Shown: in pieces, positions 36,843 to 46,089 of the stretch | How the letters are laid out: each line of letters opens with the position of its first letter | Position numbering within the stretch: position 1 is the stretch's first letter | DNA from: Bin5 sp965218625 | GTDB lineage: Bacteria > Chloroflexota > Anaerolineae > Caldilineales > Caldilineaceae | Assembly (NCBI GenBank): GCA_965218625.1 | Contig: CBDCLG010000016.1 | Span: 1 to 64,000, forward strand | DNA: 64,000 bases | Direction: 5' to 3' | Notes under the pieces: model-generated | What the model was told of the DNA's origin: nothing | The model's input: the letters and a program-made list of their open reading frames with translations, nothing else | The model's database searches: none | Made by a program: the position numbers and the translations under genes

Positions 36843-36906
36843 CAGGAATTCGGGCAGGGCGACGTTAAGCGCTTGCCCGGAGCCAACTGGCAACAGGGAG
36901 GCGGCA

Positions 36907-38259
36907 GTGACCTCTATTTCGAAGTCGGCGACACATGACGTTTCGCGTTCGCTGGAGCTTTACGATCAGGCGGGCGAGTTGATCCCCGGCTGGACGCAGC
37001 TGATCAGCCGCCGGGCCGACCAGTTCGCGCACGGCGTCAGTCCGATTTACGCGCAGCGGGCCAAGGGCTCGCGCTTCGTCGACGTCGACGAAAACGAGTA
37101 CATCGACTGGATGAGCGCGGTTGGGGCGATCATTTTGGGACACGCCGACGGGGTCGTCGACGGCGCGGTCAAGGAGCAGATCGACCGCGGCAGCCTCTTT
37201 TCGGCCAACAACCCGCTCGAGCTGGAGTTGGCGGAGGAGCTGAACGCGACGATACCCAGCTCGGAGATGGTGCGCTACGCCAAAGGTGGCGGCGACGCGT
37301 GCGCGGTGGCGGTGCGGATCGCGCGCGGGGTTACCGGACGCGACAAGATCCTTTTCTGCGGCTATCACGGCTGGCACGACTGGTACCAGGCGGCCAACTA
37401 CGGCGTGGACCCGGAAAGCGGCGAGTTTCCTTTCGCGGGCATCGAGCCGATCGGCGTGCCTAAGGCGCTGGCAGGGACGGTCATCCCGTTCGTTTACGGC
37501 GACCTGGAGATGCTGGCCGCGCTGCTGGACGAACACGCCGGCGAGGTGGCCGCGATCATGATGGAGCCGGCCCGTTCCGAGCTGCCTGCGCCCGGCTATC
37601 TCGAAACTGTGCAGGAGATGGCTGCAAAGCACGGGGCTGTTCTCATTTTTGACGAAGTCTCGTGCGGCTGGCGGCTGGAGATTGGCGGGGTGCAGGAAGC
37701 GGTCGGTGTAACCCCGGACATGACGGTGGTGGCCAAGGCGATGTCGAACGGCTATCCGATGGGCGCGGTGGTCGGGTCGCGGGAGGTGATGGATCCGGCC
37801 AAGCGCATGTTTATCTCCAGCTCCTATTGGAGCGACAATGTCGGCCTGGCCGCGTCGCTGGCGACGATTCGGGAGTTGAAGCGGCGCAATTCGCCGCAAC
37901 GGTTCAAGGAGATCGGCGAAAAGTTGCGCAGCGCCCTGAACCAGGCGATTGCCGATGCTGGGCTGGAAGGCGCGTGTACGGGCCTGCATTCAAATCCAGC
38001 CGTCACACTTAAGACGCCGGAGGGAGTCGATCCGCGCAAGATGTCCACGCTGTTCATCCAGGAGATGGCGCGGCGCGGCGTTCACACGTATATGAATTTC
38101 AAGGCGACGCTCTCCCACACGGATGAAGACATCCGGCTGACCGGGGAGGCGGCCGCCGAGTCATTGCGGGTGGTTCGTGCGGGGCTGGAACAGGGGAATC
38201 TCGACGAGTTGGTTCAGGCCGATCTGAAGAAGGAACCTTTCCGCCGCCTGGTCCGATAG
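36907..38259 (+). CDS. Class III aminotransferase (GSA-aminotransferase-like)
   Basis: A 450-residue PLP enzyme of the glutamate-1-semialdehyde aminotransferase/omega-transaminase group. Key segments are GGGDACAVAVRIARG, the YHGWHDWYQ motif, the PLP-binding Asp in LIFDEVSCGWR and the Schiff-base Lys277 in VVAKAMSNGYPMG. The start is GTG 36907, six bases after GGGAGG. A haem-biosynthesis role is unlikely given the catabolic context. A relative is encoded at 53599, next to a PhyH dioxygenase. The substrate is probably an amino-sugar- or amino-alcohol-derived aldehyde, by inference. Confidence 0.9.
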   Translation: MTSISKSATHDVSRSLELYDQAGELIPGWTQLISRRADQFAHGVSPIYAQRAKGSRFVDVDENEYIDWMSAVGAIILGHADGVVDGAVKEQIDRGSLFSANNPLELELAEELNATIPSSEMVRYAKGGGDACAVAVRIARGVTGRDKILFCGYHGWHDWYQAANYGVDPESGEFPFAGIEPIGVPKALAGTVIPFVYGDLEMLAALLDEHAGEVAAIMMEPARSELPAPGYLETVQEMAAKHGAVLIFDEVSCGWRLEIGGVQEAVGVTPDMTVVAKAMSNGYPMGAVVGSREVMDPAKRMFISSSYWSDNVGLAASLATIRELKRRNSPQRFKEIGEKLRSALNQAIADAGLEGACTGLHSNPAVTLKTPEGVDPRKMSTLFIQEMARRGVHTYMNFKATLSHTDEDIRLTGEAAAESLRVVRAGLEQGNLDELVQADLKKEPFRRLVR

Positions 38260-38303
38260 GCCGCAAAGCGCCCCGGCGCGCAAAGGGTACGAGGAACGCC
38301 GCC

Positions 38304-39358
38304 ATGTTTACGTTTCAAGAGGCTGACCGGACTTTTCTCGAACGGGAGGTCCTGCCGCATCTGCCGGACCGCATATTACGACGCGCACGCGCACCTGTTT
38401 TGCCACGACCACTACCCGGCGGACTCGCTTCCTCCCGGCCTGGCGCAGACGCCGCCGCGTATTGGGCTGGCCGAGTATAGCCGAATACAACGGCTGGCTG
38501 CACCCCGGCGGGCGCGTGGTGGGCGGGCTGTTTTTCGGGCTGGCCTTTCTGGGCGACCGGCAGGCCAACAACGAGTTCGTCGCGGCCGAGGTCAACGGCG
38601 AAGGGCCGCTGGCACAGAAGTCGCGCGCGCAGCTGATCATCTCGCCGGATATGGACGCGGAGGCGGTGCTGGACGAGGTGCGGCGGCTGAATATGACCGG
38701 CCTGAAGTGCTACCACACGATGGCGCCGCTGAATCCCCTCCTGGGGACGGATGCGTCGGGCGCCGGTACGTATACTGCGGATCGGCCGACCTGGGAGGCG
38801 CCGATCGAGGCCTATCTGCCGGAGGCCCACGCTGCCGCGGCCGATACGCTCGGCCTCACGATAACGCTGCACATGGTGCGCGACCGGGCGCTGGCCGACC
38901 CGGTCAACCAGGCGACGATCCGCCGCTATTGCAGCAGCTATCCCAACATGCGGCTGATCCTGGCGCACGCGGCGCGCGGCTTCAATCCGTGGCACACGAT
39001 CGAGGGGATCGAGAGCCTGCGCGGGCTGGAAAACGTCTGGTTCGACACATCGGCGGTGACCGAGGCGGGGGCGTTCGAGGCGATCGTAGAGACGATGGGC
39101 CACGAGAAGCTGATGTACGGGACCGACTTTCACGTCAGCCAGATACGCGGGCGCTGCGTTGCCATCGGCGACGCTTTCCACTGGCTCTACGCCGACGAGA
39201 TGGAGTTGGACGAGAAGCATATCTCGCTGCAGCCGGTGCTGATCGGCCTTGAGTCGTTGCGCAGCCTCGTGCTTGCCTGCCGGCGGCTGAAGCTGAGCGA
39301 GCGCCAGGTCGAGGATATCTACTACGGGAACGCGGCTGCGCTTCTTGGAATCGAGTGA
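38304..39358 (+). pseudogene. Amidohydrolase-2-family protein, frameshifted near the 5' end
   Basis: A metal-dependent TIM-barrel hydrolase or decarboxylase of about 345 residues. From ATG 38304 the sequence reads MFTFQEADRTFLEREVLPHL, then shifts frame to YYDAHAHLFCHDHYPADSLP (metal-binding HxH), then shifts again near 38475 to AEYNGWLHPGGRVVGG. The rest is intact with LHMVRDRAL, ILAHAARGF and YGTDFHVS, supplying the remaining ligands. The second break looks like a ten-base near-duplication (GCCGAGTATA before GCCGAATACA). As written the metal site is split and the protein would be inactive. Confidence 0.8.
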
Positions 39359-39369
39359 GGAGGGGAGAG

Positions 39370-40590
39370 ATGCAGGTCCTGTCGCCGCCGGAGCAGATCG
39401 ATTTTGCCCACAACAAGCGGCTGCTGAACCGCTACCGCTTCATCGAGTACGAGACGCTGCGCATTCTGGCCGCGTGGCTGCCCGGTACTGCCAGAATGGA
39501 GTGGAAGCTGGCGATGGGGCGGCTGCTGTGGGAGGACGCGCAGCATGTGCAGCATCTTTACCAGCGGCTGCGGGAGATCCAGACACCGGCGTTCCGGCCG
39601 CCGGGTGACGATGCGCTCGAAGAGTTGATGGCGGAGGCGATCCAAGCGCCGACGGAAGCGGACCTGCTGGGCGGGCTCTTTCGAGTGATCAAGCCGGCGC
39701 TGGCCGCGACCTACCGCTGGCACTGCGAGCAGACTTTCGCCAATCCCGACGCGCCGACGCTGTACGCGTTCAAACACATCCTTATCGACGAGGAAGTGCA
39801 ACTGGCGTGGGCGCAGGAGGCGCTGGCGGATCACCCGCCGGGCGATTGGGAGGCGTACATCGCCGGTATGCTGGCCGCGGCCGGGGGCGTTTCGGGCCGT
39901 GAAGAGCGGCCGCCGGCGCCGCCGCGACCTGCGGTACGGACGCAGTTCGAGCTGGCCGGCGAAGCCGCGCGCGACGACCGCTTCCAGCTCGTGAACCGCA
40001 ACGCCGGCCAGCGCGTCGTCGTCCCCGACAAGGAGACCCAGCGACTGCTCGATTTTGAGAGTTACAGCCAGGAGATGCTGGCGGCGGAGACGGTAGCGGC
40101 GATCATTTACCTGTCTCCGGGTATGCCGTGGGAATTCACCTACGACAGCGCGCGGCACTGCTACGACGAGACCCGTCACTGCAAGCTGGGCATCGAATGG
40201 CTGGCCCATCACGGCCACGACTACACCGACGTGCCCCAGAACACGCGCATTTACACGTGGCGCACCCAGTACGATGCGGCCACGCAGTACTGTCTGCTGA
40301 CGATGGGCAACGAGACGCACGCCTTTCCGCGCCGCCACGAACAGATGGCGGACTACGCCGAGACCGGTGACCGGCTCTCGGCCCAATATGTCAGCTATGA
40401 TATGGCCGATGAGCGGCAGCACGTCGCGTTCGGCCATAAGTGGCTGCCGCGGCTTATGGAGGAGCACGGCATCGACAGGCCGGTTGAGGCGTTTGTCGAG
40501 GAGACAGTCGACCTGTGGAAGCGGGAGTACTCTTCCGGAACGCTGCCGCTGCCGGGGGAGCGGGAAGCTTCCGCCATCGGCGTCCAATAG
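39370..40590 (+). CDS. Ferritin-like (DUF455-type) protein
   Basis: A 406-residue protein with two ferritin-like halves. Carboxylate/histidine motifs that could hold a di-metal centre recur: WEDAQHVQHL (about 54-63), IDEEVQLAWA, YDETRHCKLG and ADERQHVAFG. A Pro/Arg-rich hinge (REERPPAPPRP) separates the halves. ATG 39370 follows GGGGAGAG and lies 11 bases past the amidohydrolase stop, so translation may be coupled. The family is mostly uncharacterised. A diiron oxidase or oxygenase role fits the motifs and the catabolic context but is inference. Confidence 0.75.
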   Translation: MQVLSPPEQIDFAHNKRLLNRYRFIEYETLRILAAWLPGTARMEWKLAMGRLLWEDAQHVQHLYQRLREIQTPAFRPPGDDALEELMAEAIQAPTEADLLGGLFRVIKPALAATYRWHCEQTFANPDAPTLYAFKHILIDEEVQLAWAQEALADHPPGDWEAYIAGMLAAAGGVSGREERPPAPPRPAVRTQFELAGEAARDDRFQLVNRNAGQRVVVPDKETQRLLDFESYSQEMLAAETVAAIIYLSPGMPWEFTYDSARHCYDETRHCKLGIEWLAHHGHDYTDVPQNTRIYTWRTQYDAATQYCLLTMGNETHAFPRRHEQMADYAETGDRLSAQYVSYDMADERQHVAFGHKWLPRLMEEHGIDRPVEAFVEETVDLWKREYSSGTLPLPGEREASAIGVQ

Positions 40591-40630
40591 ACACAGAACG
40601 CCGGCTACCAGGCCAAGGCCGCTGATTTCC

Positions 40631-41620
40631 ATGGATTCCAGCCACTATCGAGAACTAGGTCGAACCGGACTGTCCGTCTCGCCGCTTGCCCTGGGCACGG
40701 TGGAACTGGGGATGGACTACGGGATACCGGTGCCGGGCGAGTACGGCCAACCCTCCAGTGCGGCGGCGGAGCGGCTTGTGCATGCGGCGCTGGACGGCGG
40801 CATCAATCTGATCGACACGGCCCAGGCGTACGGCAGCAGCGAGTCGATCCTGGGGCGGGCGCTGCGCGGCTATCGTACACGGGTGGTGCTGGCGACCAAG
40901 GCGACGGTGCAGACGGAAAGGAAGACTTTGCGCGGCGATGCCTTGCGCCGGGCCATGTGGGCAGGGCTGGAGAACAGCCTGCACCTGCTACAGACCGATT
41001 ACGTGGACATCTGGCAGATCCACAATGTCGACGAAGACCTGCTGGACCAGGCCGAGCTCGTGGCGGAGGTCTTCGCCGAGGCGCGCGCCAAGGGAATGGC
41101 CCTATGGCGCGGCGGCTCATTTTACGGCCCGGACCTGCCGCTGGCCGCGCTGAAACACGATCTGTTCGATGTCCTGCAGGTCACCTATTCTGTCTTTGAC
41201 CAGCGGCTGGCGGACAGACTTTTCCTGGCCGCGCAGAAGCAGAATGTCGGCGTTGTGGTGCGCTCGATTCTGTTGCAGGGCGCGCTGACCGGGCGCGCCG
41301 ACCATCTGCCTGACAGGCTGGAGCCGTTGAAGGCGCGTTCGCGGCAGTTCCGCGCGCTGGTCGCAGCGTTGGGCGGCGGCCTTTCGCCGGCGCAGGCCGC
41401 GATCGCCTTCGGCCTGGCCGAGTCTCGCATTGCTTCCGTGCTGATCGGAGTGCGGACGGAATCGGAACTGGAGGAGAACCTGGTTGCGGCGACGGCGACG
41501 CTCTCCCCTGACCTGATGTTCGAGCTGCGCCAGCTTCGCATAGATAATCCGGAGTTCGTCAATCCGAGCACGTGGCAGGTAGATCTTGCGACCGCGGCGC
41601 GGAGGATGGGCAGCGCCTGA
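40631..41620 (+). CDS. Aldo/keto reductase
   Basis: A 329-residue NADP-dependent TIM-barrel oxidoreductase. The catalytic set is visible: Asp and Tyr in LIDTAQAYGSSE, Lys in VVLATKATV and His in VDIWQIHNVDE. The C-terminal cofactor-binding segment includes ASVLIGVRTESELEENL. ATG 40631 starts the family sequence (MDSSHYRELGRTGLSVSPL). It is followed by a second, frameshifted aldo/keto reductase gene. The substrate is unknown, but sugar aldehydes are common for this branch. Confidence 0.9.
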   Translation: MDSSHYRELGRTGLSVSPLALGTVELGMDYGIPVPGEYGQPSSAAAERLVHAALDGGINLIDTAQAYGSSESILGRALRGYRTRVVLATKATVQTERKTLRGDALRRAMWAGLENSLHLLQTDYVDIWQIHNVDEDLLDQAELVAEVFAEARAKGMALWRGGSFYGPDLPLAALKHDLFDVLQVTYSVFDQRLADRLFLAAQKQNVGVVVRSILLQGALTGRADHLPDRLEPLKARSRQFRALVAALGGGLSPAQAAIAFGLAESRIASVLIGVRTESELEENLVAATATLSPDLMFELRQLRIDNPEFVNPSTWQVDLATAARRMGSA

Positions 41621-41683
41621 CTGGCTGCGCTTCCATAGCAAAGAACGAATGTCTGCATATAGATATTTGAGGAGAAAGTGAAA

Positions 41684-42596
41684 ATGGAAGTCCGCCAGCT
41701 GGGGAAGTCGGAGTTACAGGTCAGCTCTATTGGTCTGGGCAGCGTTACGTTTGGCCGCGAGATCGATGCGCAGACGGCCTACTCGATTATCGATTATGCG
41801 CTCGAGCGGGAGATCAATTTGATCGATACGGCCGAAATGTATTCGGCGGGCGGCTCCGAGACGGTGCTGGGCGAGTGGCTGTCGCGGGGTAGCAACCGGC
41901 AGAAGGTGATCCTGGCGACAAAGGTCGCGCCGCCCCTGGGCGGGGAACGGATACTACAGGTCGCTGAGGACAGTTTGCGCCGGCTACAGACCGATGTCAT
42001 CGATCTCTACCAGCTCCATGCCTTCGATGCGGACACACCGGTTGAGGAGACTCTTGGAGGCACTCGACAAATTGGTGCAACAGGGCAAGGTGCGCTACAT
42101 CGGGTGCAGCAACTTTGAAGCGTGGCAGCTGTGCAAGGCGTTGTGGAAGGCGGAGGTGAACGACTGGGCGTCGATGGTATCGGTGCAGCCCAACTACAAC
42201 CTGGCGATCCGCGACATCGAGGCCGAGATGCTGCCCTTCTGCGCTGACCAGAATATCGGCGTCATTTCCTACAGCCCGTTGGGGGCAGGCTTTCTGACCG
42301 GCAAATACAATAAGACGTGGACGGCTCCCGAGGGCACGCGCTTCGACGTCATGCCCGACCACTGGGACATCTACGAGAACGATCTTTCGATGCGGCGGAT
42401 GGAGGGGTTGCGTGCGGTTGCGGCGGAGACCGGTATCTCGATGGTGCAGCTGGCGCTGGCGTGGGCGATTGGGCAGCCCGGTATTACGACGGTGCTGATC
42501 GGCTGCCGCAAACTTTCGCATGTCGACCAGGCTTTTGAGGCCGAGGAGATGGGCCTGTCGGCGGAGCTGCGCGACAGGTTAAACGCGCTGGGATGA
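41684..42596 (+). pseudogene. Aldo/keto reductase with one frameshift
   Basis: The second aldo/keto reductase of the cluster, about 303 residues if repaired. The first 120 residues (MEVRQLGKSELQVSSIGLG, LIDTAEMYS, LATKVAPP, YQLHAFDAD) contain all four catalytic residues. Near 42053 the frame shifts at CTTGGAGG; deleting one G gives VEETLEALDKLVQQGKV. The remainder (YIGCSNFEAWQLC, SYSPLGAGFLTGKY, TVLIGCRKLSH) is intact. GTG-AAA-ATG at 41678-41686 offers two possible starts after GGAG. Real loss would remove the cofactor-binding half. Confidence 0.85.
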
Positions 42597-42659
42597 CCGG
42601 CGCCGGGCGCACGTCTCAGATTTACTTTTGAGGGCTCACAAGAAAAAGGGAGCAGGGAG

Positions 42660-43748
42660 ATGAAGAAATACCGCGCCGGGGTAATTGGTTGCAGCCGCAT
42701 GGGCGGCTTTATCGACAACGAAATAATTGGCGCGGCGGGCATTCCCCTGCCCTATTCGCATGCCGCCGGGTTCACGGCCTGTGAGAGGACGGAGCTGGTG
42801 GCGTGCTCCGATCTGCGCACCGATGTGATGGCCGAGTTCGGGCGCCTTCACGGCGTGCCCGCCGAAGGCCAGTACACCGACTACCGCGAGATGCTGGCGA
42901 AGGAGGGGCTGGATATCGTCAGCGTGGCGACGCAGCCGGAGCCGCGCGCGGCGATCGTGATCGAGTGCGTCGGGCAGGGCGTGAAGGCGGTCTACGCCGA
43001 AAAGGCGATGGCGGCGTCGATGGCCGAGGCCGACGCGATGGTCGAGGCGGTCGAAAGCAACGGCGCTTTCCTCAACCTGGGCACGAACCGGCGCTGGGAC
43101 GAGCGCTACGACCGCATGAAGGAGATCATCGACAGCGGCGAGCTGGGAGAGCTGCAGCATCTGATCGTCTACAGCGCCGGCACGCTCTTCAACTCAGGCA
43201 GCCATCATCTCGACCTGGTCCTGCGCCTCAACAGCGACCAACCGGCGACCTGGGTGCAGGGACACCTGCCCGATGGCGACTCGTTGTTTGACGGGGATAT
43301 CCTGACCGAGGACCCGAGCGGTGAGGGGATAATACAGTTTGCCAACGGCGTGAAGGCCCACATCCTGTTGACCGCGCGCAGGTCGGAGTACGAGGCGATC
43401 TGTTCCAAGGGGTCGATCACGGCTATCCACGACGGGCTCAGCTGGCAGGTGCGCAAGGCATTTCCGACGGGGCTGCGGGGGCGCGATCAGCTTCAGGACG
43501 CTCCCTCTCCTGAGACGTCGCCGAGCAGCTCCACCCTGCGTCTGATCGAGGACCTTGTGCGTTCGCTGGACACCGGGGAGCCGCCGCGCGGAGGCGTGCG
43601 CGCCGCGCGGGCCGGCAACGAGCTGATCTTCGGCCTGATCGAGTCCCATCGCGCGGGCGGCGCGCGGGTTACGCTGCCGCTGGAGAAGCGCACGACGCGA
43701 CTGGCGCGCGACAGGGCGCCGCGCCAGCCGAAGTACCGGCCCGATTAA
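42660..43748 (+). CDS. Gfo/Idh/MocA-family oxidoreductase
   Basis: A 362-residue NAD(P)-dependent dehydrogenase of the glucose-fructose oxidoreductase/inositol dehydrogenase family. The Rossmann N-terminus has AGVIGCSRMGG, and the family EKAMAASMAEADAMV motif stands in for EKP. The C-terminal domain carries GSHHLDLVLRL with the catalytic-region His. ATG 42660 follows GGGAG. It is the last gene of the nine-gene plus-strand cluster and faces a convergent acetyltransferase-like gene 15 bases away. Oxidation of a cyclitol or sugar is the likely chemistry. Confidence 0.9.
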   Translation: MKKYRAGVIGCSRMGGFIDNEIIGAAGIPLPYSHAAGFTACERTELVACSDLRTDVMAEFGRLHGVPAEGQYTDYREMLAKEGLDIVSVATQPEPRAAIVIECVGQGVKAVYAEKAMAASMAEADAMVEAVESNGAFLNLGTNRRWDERYDRMKEIIDSGELGELQHLIVYSAGTLFNSGSHHLDLVLRLNSDQPATWVQGHLPDGDSLFDGDILTEDPSGEGIIQFANGVKAHILLTARRSEYEAICSKGSITAIHDGLSWQVRKAFPTGLRGRDQLQDAPSPETSPSSSTLRLIEDLVRSLDTGEPPRGGVRAARAGNELIFGLIESHRAGGARVTLPLEKRTTRLARDRAPRQPKYRPD

Positions 43749-43763
43749 TCCAGGGCGACCCCA

Positions 43764-44501
43764 TTAAATCAGATAGCGTTCGGCGTTGCGCTCGACTTCG
43801 GCCAGAAGGGCGTCGACATAGCCGCGCACGCTGAACAGCCGGCAGTCGGCGTCGCCGACGCTGCCTCGACGCAGCGTACCCGTCCGTTCCCAGAATGTGC
43901 CCAGCACGGGGCGGTCGATAGCCGGGAACGGAGGCGTGTCGTCGCCGCGCTGCCGGTCGGCGCGCAGCTTGTTCCAGTAGATGACTTCGACGAGATGGAT
44001 GTAGGTCGAAGTAGAGTAGTCGACGCCCAGCATCAGGATCTTGGCGCCGGCGCGGTAGGCCAGGTGCATGGGCGAGTGCAGCCCGTACGTCTTTCCCCAG
44101 GGCTTACGATCCCACGGTGAAATGTAACCCTCCTGGCTGAGGTGGTCGGCCACGAACTCCTTGGCGCCCTTGCCGCGCGCGGCGACCGAATGGGAGTAGT
44201 GGTCGGAGCGGTAGACGCCTGGCAGCTGGCGGAACTGCTCGGTGATCCAGCCGACCGTCGAGGGCGTGGCCGCGTGGTCCCAGGTTTTGGCGCGCTCCTC
44301 CCACTCCACCAGGTTGAATGAGGGCATCAGCAGCAGTCCATCCGGCCCGATTGCGGATTCTAATGCCTCGATGACGGCGATCGCGCCGCCGCCGACCGGT
44401 CCGAGCGACTTGAACGATGAGTGGACGAAGAGGATGTCGCCTGCTTCGACGCCTAGTAGCCTCAAGTCTTGGGCGAGGTCGCTGCTGTTATGTTGGGGCA
44501 T
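43764..44501 (-). CDS. AAC(3)-family N-acetyltransferase-like protein
   Basis: A 245-residue protein of the aminoglycoside 3-N-acetyltransferase fold. It shows VEAGDILFVHSSFKSLGPVG near the N-terminus, a family signature that builds the acetyl-CoA pocket, then LLMPSFNL and MLGVDYSTSTYIHLVE with the conserved His. Many members of this family in environmental bacteria act on unknown amines rather than antibiotics, so resistance should not be assumed. It is convergent with the Gfo/Idh/MocA gene. Confidence 0.85.
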   Translation of the reverse strand: MPQHNSSDLAQDLRLLGVEAGDILFVHSSFKSLGPVGGGAIAVIEALESAIGPDGLLLMPSFNLVEWEERAKTWDHAATPSTVGWITEQFRQLPGVYRSDHYSHSVAARGKGAKEFVADHLSQEGYISPWDRKPWGKTYGLHSPMHLAYRAGAKILMLGVDYSTSTYIHLVEVIYWNKLRADRQRGDDTPPFPAIDRPVLGTFWERTGTLRRGSVGDADCRLFSVRGYVDALLAEVERNAERYLI

Positions 44502-44586
44502 GCGGTGGATGAGCAGTTAATTTCGCTTGACCTTCTTTTCGAAGGAAGTCCACCGAAGGGGCCTTCGATTGTGCATGACTCAAAGC

Positions 44587-44988
44587 TCAGCCGGCCGCTT
44601 CGGAATCGGCGCCATTCTCGGCTTCTAATATAGTCCATTTGATATCGTCAGGTTCCAGTTGAAGCTGGACCGTCAGAATCTTGAGTGATCGCCGAAAGTC
44701 TTGCCGGGAATCCACCAGGATCACAGTCCCTGGCAGACCAGCCCACTCGTGCCATTGGAGCACGACCTGGCCTACTCCTTCGACCTTTATCGCGCAATAC
44801 CTGAAGGGACCAAGACCGTCGTTCTCGTCGTCCTCTTGAAAGGTCAGGCCGAAACGTTCGCTGAAGTCATCCGGTCTGAGTCTTACAAGAGCGAGGTCTT
44901 GCGGCATGCCGCTTGGGAAACGTTCTGGGACTGATTGTACAACCGGCGCAGCCGTTTTCTTGCGTTTAAGGAACTGAATCAACTTCAT
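44587..44988 (-). CDS. Hypothetical protein
   Basis: A 133-residue protein starting MKLIQFLKRKKTAAPVVQSV at ATG 44988, with GGAGA seven bases upstream; a longer frame begins at 45036 without a ribosome site. A basic N-terminal segment precedes an acidic globular domain (PDDFSERFGLTFQEDDEND, VEGVGQVVLQWHEWAG, LVDSRQDFRRSL). No family is recognised and no membrane segment is seen. It stands alone between the acetyltransferase-like gene and an aldo/keto reductase gene, all on the minus strand. Confidence 0.5.
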   Translation of the reverse strand: MKLIQFLKRKKTAAPVVQSVPERFPSGMPQDLALVRLRPDDFSERFGLTFQEDDENDGLGPFRYCAIKVEGVGQVVLQWHEWAGLPGTVILVDSRQDFRRSLKILTVQLQLEPDDIKWTILEAENGADSEAAG

Positions 44989-45120
44989 GGGAAGATCTCC
45001 ACCGCCCCGCAAGTTGGTTTCTTTTTCCGGAAGCAATCGGTAGGCGGGAGGCGTGGGAATCCAATCCCTTGAGCGCGCGACCGTCAGGCGCGGCGCGCAT
45101 TCTCGCCCTGGCCGTCCTCC

Positions 45121-46077
45121 TTAACTGGCTGCAACGACGCCAAACTCGGTCTCGAACTTCGCCCACACGTCGTCGTCCAACGGTGTATTCGCGGCGCGGA
45201 TGTTGGCCTCCAGCTGCTCAACGTTGAAGCTGCCGATCGGGTTGCCGTGGATGCGGGTCTCCTTGAGGCAGAACTGGATGGCCAGCTGCAGGAGGTCGAT
45301 CCCCTCCGCGCGGCACCACTGCCAGAGCGGCCGGGCGGCGTCGGCATCCTCGACGTTGCTGTAGCGGCTCTTTGCGCGGGCCTCGTCAATGTCGGCTCCG
45401 GTCAGCAGGCCGCGCAGGATCGACCAGCCGTTCATCACGCCGACGTCGGCTGCGGCTGCGGCGGGCAGGACGGTGGCGGCTGCGCTCTGGCGAATGAGAT
45501 TGTAGTCGCTGAAGCACAGGATCAGGTCGACGTCGCCGGTGGCGATCACCTGCTGATGGAAGTGGTGCTGGCGCATGCCGTAGCCGACGTGGCGCACCTG
45601 TCCGCGCGCCTTGAGTTGGAGCAGGCCCGCCAGGGTGCCGTCCCTCTCCAGGGTGGGTTCTATGCGGGTCGGGTCGTGGATCAGCATCCCGTCGAAGTAG
45701 TCGATTCCGAGAATCTCCAGCTGGTCCTCGACGTCGCGGATGGTGCGCTCGGCTGAGTAGTCGGCCTCGCCGTCGCCGCGGTAGCCGCCCCAGGGCGCGC
45801 CCGAGTGGCAGCACAGCCGCCCGGTGATGATGACATCCGCGCGCCGGATCTCGCGCATCGCCAGGCCCAGCTTGCGCAACGAGTCGCCGTAGCAGCGGGC
45901 GCAGTCAAAATGGTTGACGCCCAGCGATACGGCATGTTTGATCAGGGCGAAGGCATCCTCGTCGGCGACAAAGCCAAAGTGGCTGCCGAAACCCTGTGTG
46001 CCAAATGGTAGGACGGGGATGCTCAGTTCGGTGCGGCCGAGGCGGCGGCGCGGTATGGAGAGAGGGGCTTCGGTCAT
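45121..46077 (-). CDS. Aldo/keto reductase
   Basis: A 318-residue aldo/keto reductase. The Asp/Tyr pair is in FDCARCYGDS, the usual Lys position reads ADVIITGRLCC (no Lys seen there), and His lies in DGMLIHDPTR. The missing Lys makes classical catalysis doubtful. Related environmental enzymes often carry extra Cys residues, as here (CARCYG, RLCCHSG). The C-terminal FNVEQLEANIRAA fits the cofactor region. It begins 12 bases after the stop of a deletion-scarred aminotransferase remnant. A fragment matching its first 16 codons occurs at 52671-52716. Confidence 0.8.
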   Translation of the reverse strand: MTEAPLSIPRRRLGRTELSIPVLPFGTQGFGSHFGFVADEDAFALIKHAVSLGVNHFDCARCYGDSLRKLGLAMREIRRADVIITGRLCCHSGAPWGGYRGDGEADYSAERTIRDVEDQLEILGIDYFDGMLIHDPTRIEPTLERDGTLAGLLQLKARGQVRHVGYGMRQHHFHQQVIATGDVDLILCFSDYNLIRQSAAATVLPAAAAADVGVMNGWSILRGLLTGADIDEARAKSRYSNVEDADAARPLWQWCRAEGIDLLQLAIQFCLKETRIHGNPIGSFNVEQLEANIRAANTPLDDDVWAKFETEFGVVAAS

Positions 46078-46089
46078 GGATCGGCTCCT

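Noticed and set aside
36907..38259. Haem-biosynthesis glutamate-1-semialdehyde aminotransferase (hemL)
   Set aside because: Family level similarity only. The setting is a catabolic cluster without other tetrapyrrole genes, and a second relative lies at 53599.
43764..44501. Antibiotic-resistance gene
   Set aside because: The fold is AAC(3)-like, but environmental members are often not aminoglycoside-modifying, and nothing in the context suggests resistance.
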